The translations under genes and the position numbers were made by a program. Positions 1 through 7,090 of a DNA stretch of 10,908 bases are shown here, one piece after another (within the stretch, counting starts at the first letter, position 1; each line of letters starts with the position of its first letter). The notes beneath the pieces were generated by a model. The model saw nothing but the letters and a program-made list of their open reading frames with translations, was not told the DNA's origin and searched no databases. The stretch comes from Chloroflexota bacterium (lineage in GTDB: Bacteria > Chloroflexota > Dehalococcoidia > UBA2247 > RBG-13-53-26): positions 1 through 10,908 of the forward strand of contig QMOF01000060.1 of NCBI GenBank assembly GCA_003650185.1. Reading direction: 5' to 3'.

Positions 1-302
1 GCTCCCAGCCCACACAGGAAGAAAATGAGGAACAGAATGATTTTTTGGCATACCCACGCTGGCAGGATGCGGCTGGCGGCGTCAATAAGCAGCCACAGGG
101 GGGTGGAGGCTGCTATCCGCCATTCGTCCAACCCATAGAGCTTGCCTTCGATGGCTGTGTGGGGACCAAAGACCATGTCCAGGGTGAGAACGTAACCAGG
201 GAGGAGGAGCACCCCCATGATGCCGAGAGACAGCAGTGAGTAGACCAGGTACGGGTAGCAGTCACGCCTGCGGGTCAGACGTTCCTTCGGTTCCCTCTTC
301 AT
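1..302 (-). CDS. N-terminal part of a polytopic membrane protein, possibly a second GT-C-type glycosyltransferase (runs off the window)
   Basis: The minus strand is open from an ATG at 300-302 to the window edge, giving 100 codons without a stop. The start is supported by a strong AAGGAAGG ribosome binding site five bases or so upstream. The protein begins with a basic stretch (MKREPKERLTRRR), then a membrane helix (about residues 17-40), a loop containing LTLDMVFGP (Asp at about 42), an amphipathic segment and a second helix (about 87-100). A membrane helix followed by an Asp-bearing first outer loop is the arrangement expected of GT-C enzymes that use polyprenyl-phosphate sugars, and it parallels the start of the upstream gene (VVLFWDFTFP after helix 1). 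The function is therefore inferred and weak; only the membrane topology and reading frame are clear. It overlaps the preceding gene's 3' end by 41 bp, suggesting translational coupling. Confidence 0.75.
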   Translation of the reverse strand, partial: MKREPKERLTRRRDCYPYLVYSLLSLGIMGVLLLPGYVLTLDMVFGPHTAIEGKLYGLDEWRIAASTPLWLLIDAASRILPAWVCQKIILFLIFFLCGLG

Positions 303-3300
303 TGCCTTCCTTGGTTCTACTGATCACCTTGATCAGCAAAGCGAGTACCGCTCCAGACAGGAAGTAGAAGGCGTAAAGCGCGACCTGACCAGCCAGATCG
401 GCCTTCTCCAGTGTCAAGGCTATCGCTGCTGCTGCCAAAAGGGCGATGCAGGTGCCGATAGCCAGCTCTGCTGCTGCATTTAGGAATCGGGAGAGGGCAG
501 ACGCCAGGTTCAAACTCTGGCCCGGCCCGGCCACTGATGGCCACATGCTTCGTCGCGTCCTGGGAGGCTTCGCTGGGCTGGCGTCGATTTGGAACAGCGG
601 ATGTATTGCTTTGCGCGCCGCGCCGCGCCGCGCCCGGCGCCTTCCCCGTATCCAGTCGTAGATGAAGTAGGCGATAGCCCCGGCCAACGAAACGATAGAT
701 ACTATGGCTCCCCAGGTAAACCACGTCTGTGCCTTGTATTCTAGGGTTATTTGCAGTTCCCCGGTGTCCTCTATCCAGAAACCGTTGATTAGCGAATACA
801 GCGGAATGCTTTCATACTCCCTGCCGTTGATCGTGGCTGTCCAGAGCGGGTCGTATGTCTCAGCGAACGAGAGCATGAAGGGAGCCGTGGCGTTCACTCT
901 GAGGGTCCGCCTGGTGGGGCTTATCTCGGTATATTCGATGACCTCGGCTGGAGTGGCGGCGGACGTGAACAGATCGTCCACGGTCTGATGCTGCCCGTCC
1001 GTGGAGTAGAGCACCACCCTGTCGACTGCTATCGCTGGCTCGATCCTGAGGTCGTCGAGCCACCAGTAGCTGGTGGTGGCTGGGTTGCTCTTGACCAGCA
1101 ACATCACCCGCAGGCATCGGGCCTCAGCCGGGGGAGCGAGGAGGGTGCTGAATTCGGTAAAACCGAATGACCCGGACTGACCTGCCATGAGCATGACTTC
1201 GGTGCCCACGGGCTCACCGTGCTGGTCGAAGTAGCGTATCTTGGCATGAAGCCCGTTGGCGTCTTGGGCCGCGAGCCGGAGGGCGCATCTGTATTCCTGT
1301 CCAGGCTCAATGTCGATGAAATCGGAGTGGGCGATCCTCCAGGCGACCGGGTCTCCCTGTGAGACCTCTGCCTTTAGACTGCTGTTCCCGCTGGCTGCTC
1401 GGGTGTTGTCCACGTGAACACTGAGGGCCGCAGGCGAGGCGCTCTTCCATGAGTTGCTCTGGCCTTCTTCGAAGCTCTGTACCACGACGGCGTCGACACA
1501 CCCTGCCACCTCGATCCGGTGACTTCCCGCGGCCAGGTATTGCGGCTCCAGGTAGACCCACTCAAGCTGGCTGCCGCTGACGTTTGACGTCTTCCCGTCG
1601 ACTGTGACGGAGGCATTGCCGCTGAGCCTCAAGGCGACTTCATAAAGCCCCTCACGCGGCAACGTCAGGTCTCGCCAGGCGGGACTGGAGCCCAGCATCA
1701 GTGTCTGCCCGTCAGAGCCTCCGCAGCTAAGGTCGGTCTCTGCCTCCAGGAGGTAAATGAACGTCTTGTCCTCCAGGAGCGCTTGCACTGAAGCTCGCAC
1801 CCGTTCGTATTCCCCCTGGGGAATGAGGGCGAAGAAATTCACAACGTTGAATCCTCCCTTGCTCTGGATGGTCAGGCTATGTCCTCCCTGTCCCACTTCT
1901 GGCAAGAGAGTCTCATCCCAGGCGAACGAGTTAACCTGGTCTTGCGTGTCGATGGTCTTGACGATCTCGCCATCCAGGCGGATGCTGATCCCGCTGCCGT
2001 GGATATTGCCAAGGTACCGGCACAGGAGATAGAAAGGCCCGGCTGCATCTATGCTGAAGGGCATCTCCAGAGAGGCGCTGCCTCTGGTGAACGCGATGCC
2101 CTCACCGTAGTCGAATTCCCAGTTGCGAATACCCGCGGCCTCCAGGACTGGGTGCCACTCGCCGTGCGTTAAGTCGCACACGGAGGCTCTGGACCATGCC
2201 TTGTCGGCGTCTCTCTGGTACGTGTGTGAAAAGGGTGCAATGAAAGAGCTATGTTGGCACAGTTGCACCGTAAGGTCGGTGGAGATGTCACCCTTGGCGA
2301 CGAGCAGGCTACTGTCCTGCAAGGCCGGCGGCAAGGCAAGGAAGTCCTGGGTGATGAAGACCGAGGCTCCATGCTGGTTGAGCCACTGTACCCCCTCAAG
2401 GCCGGTGTTGGTCAGACACAGGTTATCGACCACAGAGACCGGTGGGGCAGCCTCTCCATCGATCTGGAACAGAGACCATTCGCCCGAGCTGTAGAGTATG
2501 GTAAAACCGTCACTCTGGTTTAGCTGGGGGAGGACGCGGTCGTCGAAGGAACGCTGGGGTTCCGTTGCGTCGTTGTGGAAGACCAGGTATTTGACACCGA
2601 GCGGCATGAAGAGCGGGATGGCGTCGACCAGCTCGAGTTCGCCGTAAGCGTAGCTGTACAGATATGGCGTCACGTAGGGCGAACTCCAGCGAGGAGACAT
2701 TGTGTCCTTGGTGCTCGACAGGACATCGAAGGGCTGCACATGTCCGCTGGCAGACCAGGTGAGAGGTCTCTCCTGGTAGGAGGGGTACCACAGGACTCGG
2801 TAGTCGTCGTCGAGGTCGGCCAGGAGTTGATTGATCTCGCTGTGCTCCTTCGGGATCTCTACCGGAGTATACACCTCGAACAGGCACTGGGAAGCTGTGG
2901 GTATGACGGCCACGGTAGCAGCGAAGAGGACGAGAATGACTGCTCTCTTGTGCGCTTTCAACAGGTATCCGATGAGTACCGCGAAGGGGAAGAACGCGTA
3001 GAGTTGCCATTTGGGCGGTGACCTGAACATCCATCCTACCGCTGGCAGGTCAAACAGCAGGGCGGAGTAGACGCCTCCAAGAAGCCCGCCTGTCCCCTGC
3101 GTCAGCCCCAGGAAGACAACGAGCAGTGCACCGTAGAAGACTTTGTCCTTGCCCTCAATTCTGCTGCACAGCAGTCCGTAGACGCCGAGCGTGAGCAGCA
3201 GCGTTGCGCTGAGCACCCAGATTACGAAATATGGGCGTGCCTCGGGGAAGTAGGAGTCCACCGTGGGCAGCACGTCTCTTGTGAACAGGAGCGTGTGGAA

Positions 3301-4089
3301 GAAATTGGAGCTGCTGAGGTACTCAACAGCCTGCTCCGTGAGGATGTAGTGGCCGGACTCAGCGGGTGAGAGTGCTCCGTTGCTGAGCGAGGCCATAATC
3401 AAAGGAACGACGAAGTAGCCGCCGAAGAGGGCGTAGATACCCACGGCCCTCAGGTAGACCCACAGGTGGCTCCTGCTGAGGTGCAGCATGGTATACAGGG
3501 TGAGTACCGTAAGACTGATGGCTACCACAAACGGGTGCACACTCACCAGGACCAGTATGGCTGAGGAGAGTATGATCAGCCTGAGTGACCTTGTCTGGAG
3601 ACTCCTGATGTAGCATGTCAGGAGCAAGGGGAGCAGGGCGTATCCCCAGACGAGCGAGGACTTGTACAGGAAGTCCAGGGAGCAAATGCTTACGCCGTAG
3701 ATGAGCGACACCAGCAGGCTGAGGGGGCGGTCCAGCTTGATTATCTTCCTGGAGAAGACGTAGAAGGACACCTGCGCCAGCAGGATGGGCAGGACGAGCA
3801 TTATCTTGAGGACTGAAGCCACGCTGACGCCGCAGCTCACGAGAAGCATGAACGGTAGGCGCGGTGCCAGCCTGTATAGTGTTTCGAAGTTGTTCTGGGA
3901 TGTAATGTCGTTCCAGAGGGGATAGTGATACCTGATGAAATTCTCAGGTTCGATAGGGAACGTGAAGTCCCAGAACAGTACGACCCCTGGCGAGAACAGG
4001 ACCTTACTGAAAAGGACCGTATCAACTAGCAGGAAGAGGAGCAGAGGGGCAGCCCAGGTTGTGAGGAAGCGCTGTTCTCGGAATCGCAT
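262..4089 (-). CDS. Giant GT-C-like membrane protein with extracytoplasmic carbohydrate-binding-like modules and YfhO-like C-terminal region
   Basis: This 1275-residue protein starts with a membrane helix (about 13-33), then a first outer loop with an acidic LFWDFTFPIEPE stretch (Asp41), followed by roughly ten more hydrophobic segments to about residue 400 that include GWMFRSPPKW (352-360). Residues about 400-1120 are soluble and beta-rich, with jelly-roll-like segments near 660-755, 780-870 and 870-1018 resembling carbohydrate-binding modules. Residues about 1060-1120 (FAETYDPLWTATINGRE) resemble the C-terminal part of YfhO-family proteins. A helix (1124-1144), an Arg-rich cytoplasmic linker (1148-1180) and two final helices follow. 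The order GT-C membrane domain, CBM-like modules, C-terminal helices recalls mycobacterial AftD. I infer a transferase that uses lipid-linked sugars outside the membrane; substrate unknown. A TTG directly precedes the chosen ATG and is an alternative start; a GGTGA motif lies 12-15 bases upstream. The 5' end overlaps the pyruvyl transferase gene by 68 bp. Confidence 0.85.
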   Translation of the reverse strand: MRFREQRFLTTWAAPLLLFLLVDTVLFSKVLFSPGVVLFWDFTFPIEPENFIRYHYPLWNDITSQNNFETLYRLAPRLPFMLLVSCGVSVASVLKIMLVLPILLAQVSFYVFSRKIIKLDRPLSLLVSLIYGVSICSLDFLYKSSLVWGYALLPLLLTCYIRSLQTRSLRLIILSSAILVLVSVHPFVVAISLTVLTLYTMLHLSRSHLWVYLRAVGIYALFGGYFVVPLIMASLSNGALSPAESGHYILTEQAVEYLSSSNFFHTLLFTRDVLPTVDSYFPEARPYFVIWVLSATLLLTLGVYGLLCSRIEGKDKVFYGALLVVFLGLTQGTGGLLGGVYSALLFDLPAVGWMFRSPPKWQLYAFFPFAVLIGYLLKAHKRAVILVLFAATVAVIPTASQCLFEVYTPVEIPKEHSEINQLLADLDDDYRVLWYPSYQERPLTWSASGHVQPFDVLSSTKDTMSPRWSSPYVTPYLYSYAYGELELVDAIPLFMPLGVKYLVFHNDATEPQRSFDDRVLPQLNQSDGFTILYSSGEWSLFQIDGEAAPPVSVVDNLCLTNTGLEGVQWLNQHGASVFITQDFLALPPALQDSSLLVAKGDISTDLTVQLCQHSSFIAPFSHTYQRDADKAWSRASVCDLTHGEWHPVLEAAGIRNWEFDYGEGIAFTRGSASLEMPFSIDAAGPFYLLCRYLGNIHGSGISIRLDGEIVKTIDTQDQVNSFAWDETLLPEVGQGGHSLTIQSKGGFNVVNFFALIPQGEYERVRASVQALLEDKTFIYLLEAETDLSCGGSDGQTLMLGSSPAWRDLTLPREGLYEVALRLSGNASVTVDGKTSNVSGSQLEWVYLEPQYLAAGSHRIEVAGCVDAVVVQSFEEGQSNSWKSASPAALSVHVDNTRAASGNSSLKAEVSQGDPVAWRIAHSDFIDIEPGQEYRCALRLAAQDANGLHAKIRYFDQHGEPVGTEVMLMAGQSGSFGFTEFSTLLAPPAEARCLRVMLLVKSNPATTSYWWLDDLRIEPAIAVDRVVLYSTDGQHQTVDDLFTSAATPAEVIEYTEISPTRRTLRVNATAPFMLSFAETYDPLWTATINGREYESIPLYSLINGFWIEDTGELQITLEYKAQTWFTWGAIVSIVSLAGAIAYFIYDWIRGRRRARRGAARKAIHPLFQIDASPAKPPRTRRSMWPSVAGPGQSLNLASALSRFLNAAAELAIGTCIALLAAAAIALTLEKADLAGQVALYAFYFLSGAVLALLIKVISRTKEGNEEGTEGTSDPQA
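305..312 (-). promoter_or_regulatory. Strong Shine-Dalgarno site of the truncated left-hand membrane protein gene
   Basis: On the minus strand AAGGAAGG lies a few bases before the ATG at 300-302. It sits inside the coding sequence of the preceding large membrane protein and decides the start of the gene that leaves the window. Without it the reading frame would be hard to place, since it overlaps the upstream gene's end. Confidence 0.7.
613..641. repeat. Pure G+C tract with CGCGC/CGCCG short repeats
   Basis: Twenty-nine consecutive bases are all G or C, built largely from a repeated five-base unit (CGCCG, CGCCG). On the minus strand it encodes the Arg/Ala-rich linker RRRARRGAARK after the third-last helix of the large membrane protein. 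Such tracts are prone to replication slippage and to sequencing error, but the frame is intact through it here and the downstream frame still encodes plausible membrane helices. Confidence 0.7.
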
Positions 4090-5209
4090 CAATTATGGCT
4101 CGTTTCACCTTTTCTGTCTGGAGGATCACCTCGTCGACTGTGAATGACTGTGCGCCTATGTTCTCCAGGAAGTCCCTGTTCTTTTGCTCGTACTTTATGC
4201 CGATGAGCGGCACGTGCGTCAAGTGGGCGAATACCTGGGAGTGAAGCCTCATTCCTATAACCAGGTCCATCTGGCCCAACAGGCCCATGAACTCGCGCGG
4301 TCGGGATTGACTCAGCAAGACCAGGCAATCGCCGTTCTCCATCCTGGACTTCAGTGCTTCGCCGAGGGCTGAGTCGTTCTCGGCGAGAGAGTTCGTCATG
4401 GCAAAGGGGAAGAACACGAACCTCACCCTGTGCCTGAGGACGTGGTCTAGCTGGTTGATGATCCTGGCGAAGGTCTCGACCAGCAGGGCGGTGGCAACGC
4501 GATCCTTCAACGGCTTGATGGACAGGCCTATGTTGATTTCGTCATTCGCTGCTCCCAGGGAGGGCTGGATGGCTTCCGGGCCGGAGAGGGAACCCTCGTC
4601 AGCCAGGAACAGCGCTAGATCGGGACATACGTGGACTTCCTTGAACCGCGTCAGACTCTTCAGGGTGGTTGCCGAGCTTTCGTCCCTGGCGCACACTAGG
4701 TTGGAGAACAACATGGACAGCCAGACAGACCACCTTTGCCAGGCAGGCGCTGTCGGGTAGATCCCGATGCCGACGTACGCCACCTTCTTGCCCAAAACCC
4801 TGGCCCCGAGCGCACAGTAGGGCACCAGCTTGGCCAGCGGGCCGGTGTAGCCGCTGAACATGCCGCCACCTCCGACCACAACCAGGTGGCAGCGCAACAG
4901 CTTGAGAAACAGGTGGCCGGTCCTTCTGATGGGCAATGCGTGCAGGTTCCGTCTGTCATGGAACTGGTACAGGTTGGCTGCGTTGCGTACCGGGACGTAG
5001 AACTCCACCTCCGCGTCGCCGTGGGCGGACCTGGCGGCCTTCTCGATTATGTCGAGCAAAGAGCAAAGGATAGCCTCGTCGCCTATGTTCCTGTTCCCGT
5101 AGTTGCCGACGACCAGCACCCGCAAGCGGCGTGGAGTCTTTGCCAGCAGAGGCAGCAGCAGGCTTATGTACCTGGCCCTCTGCTCAGACAGATCGACAGA
5201 CCCGCCCAT
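4022..5209 (-). CDS. Polysaccharide pyruvyl transferase family protein (CsaB-like)
   Basis: This 395-residue cytoplasmic protein carries the family hallmarks: GNYGNRNIGDEAI at 35-47 in the N-terminal Rossmann-like half, VVVGGGGMFSG at 110-120, CARDESS at 173-179, CPDLAL at 195-200, and GMRLHSQVFA at 319-328 with the conserved Arg-Leu-His. Members transfer pyruvate from phosphoenolpyruvate onto a sugar of a surface polymer as a ketal; CsaB does this on secondary cell-wall polysaccharide. Family membership is clear, but the acceptor sugar is not readable, and some members of the fold act on other substrates. Length is normal for the family. The ATG start is preceded by GGAG/AAGGTGG and lies inside the end of the GT4 gene (26-bp overlap); the 3' end overlaps the large membrane protein by 68 bp. 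The last 15 or so residues are Pro/Ala-rich and look like an unconserved tail. Confidence 0.9.
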   Translation of the reverse strand: MGGSVDLSEQRARYISLLLPLLAKTPRRLRVLVVGNYGNRNIGDEAILCSLLDIIEKAARSAHGDAEVEFYVPVRNAANLYQFHDRRNLHALPIRRTGHLFLKLLRCHLVVVGGGGMFSGYTGPLAKLVPYCALGARVLGKKVAYVGIGIYPTAPAWQRWSVWLSMLFSNLVCARDESSATTLKSLTRFKEVHVCPDLALFLADEGSLSGPEAIQPSLGAANDEINIGLSIKPLKDRVATALLVETFARIINQLDHVLRHRVRFVFFPFAMTNSLAENDSALGEALKSRMENGDCLVLLSQSRPREFMGLLGQMDLVIGMRLHSQVFAHLTHVPLIGIKYEQKNRDFLENIGAQSFTVDEVILQTEKVKRAIIDAIPRTALPHNLGCPSAPLPAS

Positions 5210-6296
5210 TGGCCACCTTCTCCAGCACAGCCCTAAAGTCCTCTGCGCTCTTGTCCCAGTTGAACTTCGAAGACCATTCCACGGCGTTAGCGCTCATTGT
5301 TCCCCTTAATTGCGCCTCTGTCAAGACCAGGACTATGGACTTGGCCAGCGCATCCAGGTCGCCGCTGGGAACCAGCAGTCCCGTCTCTCCGTGCTGAATC
5401 GAATCCCTCAGGCCAGGGACGTCGTAGGCTATCGCCGGCGTCCCGCAGGCATTGGCCTCTATCACCGATATGCCCCACCCCTCCTTTGCCGAGGGAACCA
5501 CGAATACCCACGCTGCCTTCAGTATCTCCGCCTTCTCCCTCTCGGAGACCTCCCCCCTGAGCGTCACAGAGGACTTGGCTGGGGAGCCTTCCACCTCCTT
5601 TTGCAGATCGGTGTAGTCTCCTCTCCCGGCGATGAGCAGCTCCGCTTCAGGCACGGCTCTCTTGACGGCCCTGAAGGCGCGTATCAGGTGCTCTACCTGT
5701 TTGTACTTCTTGATTCTTCCCACATAGGCTACGAGAGGTGTTGGCGACTTGGTGCCACAGCCCAAGACAGCGTGGTCTACGGCATTGTAGACGGTGTGGA
5801 CTCTGTGCCCGTTTACCCCGAATTGGGCAAGCTCCTGGAGTGAGCTTGGTGATACGGTTACCACCGGGATCCGGCGATAGACCAGCGGGATACTCCTCTC
5901 GGCGAGCCAGCCAACGATGGCAAGCGGGAGTGGCAGCTCTTTGAAGAACACCTCACTCCTGGCCAGGTGATGGATGATAGCCACTTTGGGTTTGCGCGAG
6001 AACAGAGGTGTAAAGAACGGCACACCGTTTATGCTGTCGATGACTATGTCGCAGGACTTCCTTGACCTCAGTAAGTAGTCCAGCATGGCACGAACGTAAA
6101 CGAAGAACGCCCCGCCGCACCTCCTTATTCTGATGCCGTCTATCTCGTCCGTGGGCTGGCAGCCCTTGTAGCTGCCGCAGAACAGGACCACCTCGTGCTC
6201 GGTGGCCAGCCTTCTGGCGATCTCGTGGAGGTAGAGCTCAGCGCCGCCGGCCATCGGATGCGTGATATCGCGCCAGTTGAAACAGAGGATCCTCAT
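5184..6296 (-). CDS. Glycosyltransferase family 4 (GT-B fold) protein
   Basis: This 370-residue protein has a complete GT4 layout. The N-terminal half opens with MRILCFNWRD and the acceptor-side motif HPMAGGAELYLHE (13-25), typical of family members that start 'WRD..HP.AGGAE'. The C-terminal half holds VGRIKKYKQVEHLI (192-205) and the donor-binding region EGWGISVIEANACGTPAIAYD around 272-292, including the E-x7-E pair (Glu272 and Glu280) and the following PGLRDSI loop. GT4 enzymes are retaining transferases using nucleotide sugars in the cytoplasm, often at the membrane face; here it probably adds a hexose to a lipid-linked saccharide. The sugar cannot be told from sequence. It starts at ATG 18 bp after the GT2 gene's stop with only a weak AGG motif upstream, so translation may depend on coupling. 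Its stop lies inside the pyruvyl transferase gene. Confidence 0.92.
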   Translation of the reverse strand: MRILCFNWRDITHPMAGGAELYLHEIARRLATEHEVVLFCGSYKGCQPTDEIDGIRIRRCGGAFFVYVRAMLDYLLRSRKSCDIVIDSINGVPFFTPLFSRKPKVAIIHHLARSEVFFKELPLPLAIVGWLAERSIPLVYRRIPVVTVSPSSLQELAQFGVNGHRVHTVYNAVDHAVLGCGTKSPTPLVAYVGRIKKYKQVEHLIRAFRAVKRAVPEAELLIAGRGDYTDLQKEVEGSPAKSSVTLRGEVSEREKAEILKAAWVFVVPSAKEGWGISVIEANACGTPAIAYDVPGLRDSIQHGETGLLVPSGDLDALAKSIVLVLTEAQLRGTMSANAVEWSSKFNWDKSAEDFRAVLEKVANGRVCRSV

Positions 6297-6314
6297 CTGG
6301 GCCTAACCCGGTAT

Positions 6315-7076
6315 CTAGTCGCCAACGCGGTCTACATGCGGTTCCAGGCGCCGTTCCTGGCCTTCGCGGCCCGAGCGGCGTCCAAGCCATCGCACCTTCA
6401 ATAGCGCCATGAACATGGCTGGGACCACCGCCTTGAGATTCAGGGTGGAGCCGACCTTGTCCTGCCACGTTATAGGCACTTCCTTCACCTGATGACCGCT
6501 GTTGCAGAGCCGGTAGAGCAGTTCCACGTCGAAAGCGAAGTTGGTCACCTGCAGGCTGGGCAGGACGCGGTCGATAGCCTGCTTCCTAAACACCTTGGCG
6601 CCACACTGGGTGTCTTTGAACGGCAGGTGCAGCAGGAGCCTCACCAGAAAATTGAACCCTCTGCTCGCAATCCTCCTGCTCAGGGGTTGCCTTGTGACCA
6701 CGTTAGATCCACGGACCCATCTTGACCCTATAACCCCGTCGCATCCTTCCAGTGCGATCACCAGCTTTTCAAGCTCTGCTGGTGCGGTGGCGCCATCGGC
6801 GTCCACAAAGGCGACCACGTCGCCTCGGGCCATCCTGAAGCCCTCTATGACTGCCCCTCCCTTGCCAATTCGAGCCTTAAACTCTCTCGAGCTTACCTGG
6901 GGGAACCTGAGGTGACATTCTTTCACTATCTGGGAGGTCTGGTCCGTGCAGCCGTTGGGCACTATGATGATCTCGAAGTCCTGTCCGTATTGCCGGGAGA
7001 AGTGGCGGATGTACTCCTCCACTGTGGCGGCGATTGTGCTCTGTCCGTTGTAGGTTGGGACTATTATAGACAACAT
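6315..7076 (-). CDS. Glycosyltransferase family 2, polyprenyl/dolichyl-phosphate hexose synthase type
   Basis: This 253-residue GT-A enzyme shows IIVPTYN (4-10), the segment PNGCTDQT (40-47), IGKGGAVIEGFRMARG (70-85), the metal/nucleotide site FVDADGAT (90-97), GSRW (117-120), DTQCGAKVF (155-163) and FDVELLYR (182-189). The GKGGAV, DADGAT, GSR and DTQCG set is characteristic of dolichyl-phosphate beta-glucosyltransferase (ALG5/DPG synthase-like) proteins, which move a sugar from a nucleotide donor to polyprenyl phosphate at the cytoplasmic face of the membrane. I see no C-terminal membrane helices, so it looks like the soluble or peripheral form. The ATG is well placed behind GAGGTGA, which overlaps the flippase stop codon, so translation is probably coupled. 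Glucose versus mannose specificity is not decidable here. Confidence 0.9.
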   Translation of the reverse strand: MLSIIVPTYNGQSTIAATVEEYIRHFSRQYGQDFEIIIVPNGCTDQTSQIVKECHLRFPQVSSREFKARIGKGGAVIEGFRMARGDVVAFVDADGATAPAELEKLVIALEGCDGVIGSRWVRGSNVVTRQPLSRRIASRGFNFLVRLLLHLPFKDTQCGAKVFRKQAIDRVLPSLQVTNFAFDVELLYRLCNSGHQVKEVPITWQDKVGSTLNLKAVVPAMFMALLKVRWLGRRSGREGQERRLEPHVDRVGD

Positions 7077-7083
7077 TGCTTTA

Positions 7084-7090
7084 TCACCTC
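7084..7090 (-). promoter_or_regulatory. Shine-Dalgarno site of the GT2 gene, fused to the flippase stop codon
   Basis: Minus-strand GAGGTGA lies seven bases before the GT2 ATG at 7074-7076. Its first GA belongs to the flippase TGA stop codon (7089-7091), so ribosomes ending on the flippase gene stop right at the next initiation site, the usual arrangement for coupled translation. Confidence 0.65.

Noticed and set aside
45..239. Small plus-strand frame at the left edge
   Set aside because: The minus strand here is an uninterrupted membrane-protein frame with ATG and a strong ribosome binding site, which explains the region better.
2510..3034. A second minus-strand frame of 174 codons inside the large membrane protein
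   Set aside because: Its translation is rich in Arg/Pro/His without domain signals, while the main frame stays open for 1275 codons with helices and folded modules.
4022..4089. Possible frameshift at the pyruvyl transferase/large membrane protein junction because of the 68-bp overlap
   Set aside because: The pyruvyl transferase is full length with all motifs before the overlap, and the membrane protein needs its first helix encoded there, so both frames look genuine; only the transferase tail is uncertain.
4736..5236. Plus-strand open frame of 166 codons opposite the pyruvyl transferase gene
   Set aside because: It has no family features and lies wholly opposite conserved motifs of a well-supported gene (GNYGN..IGDEA and GGGGM); it is a mirror frame of a GC-rich coding region.
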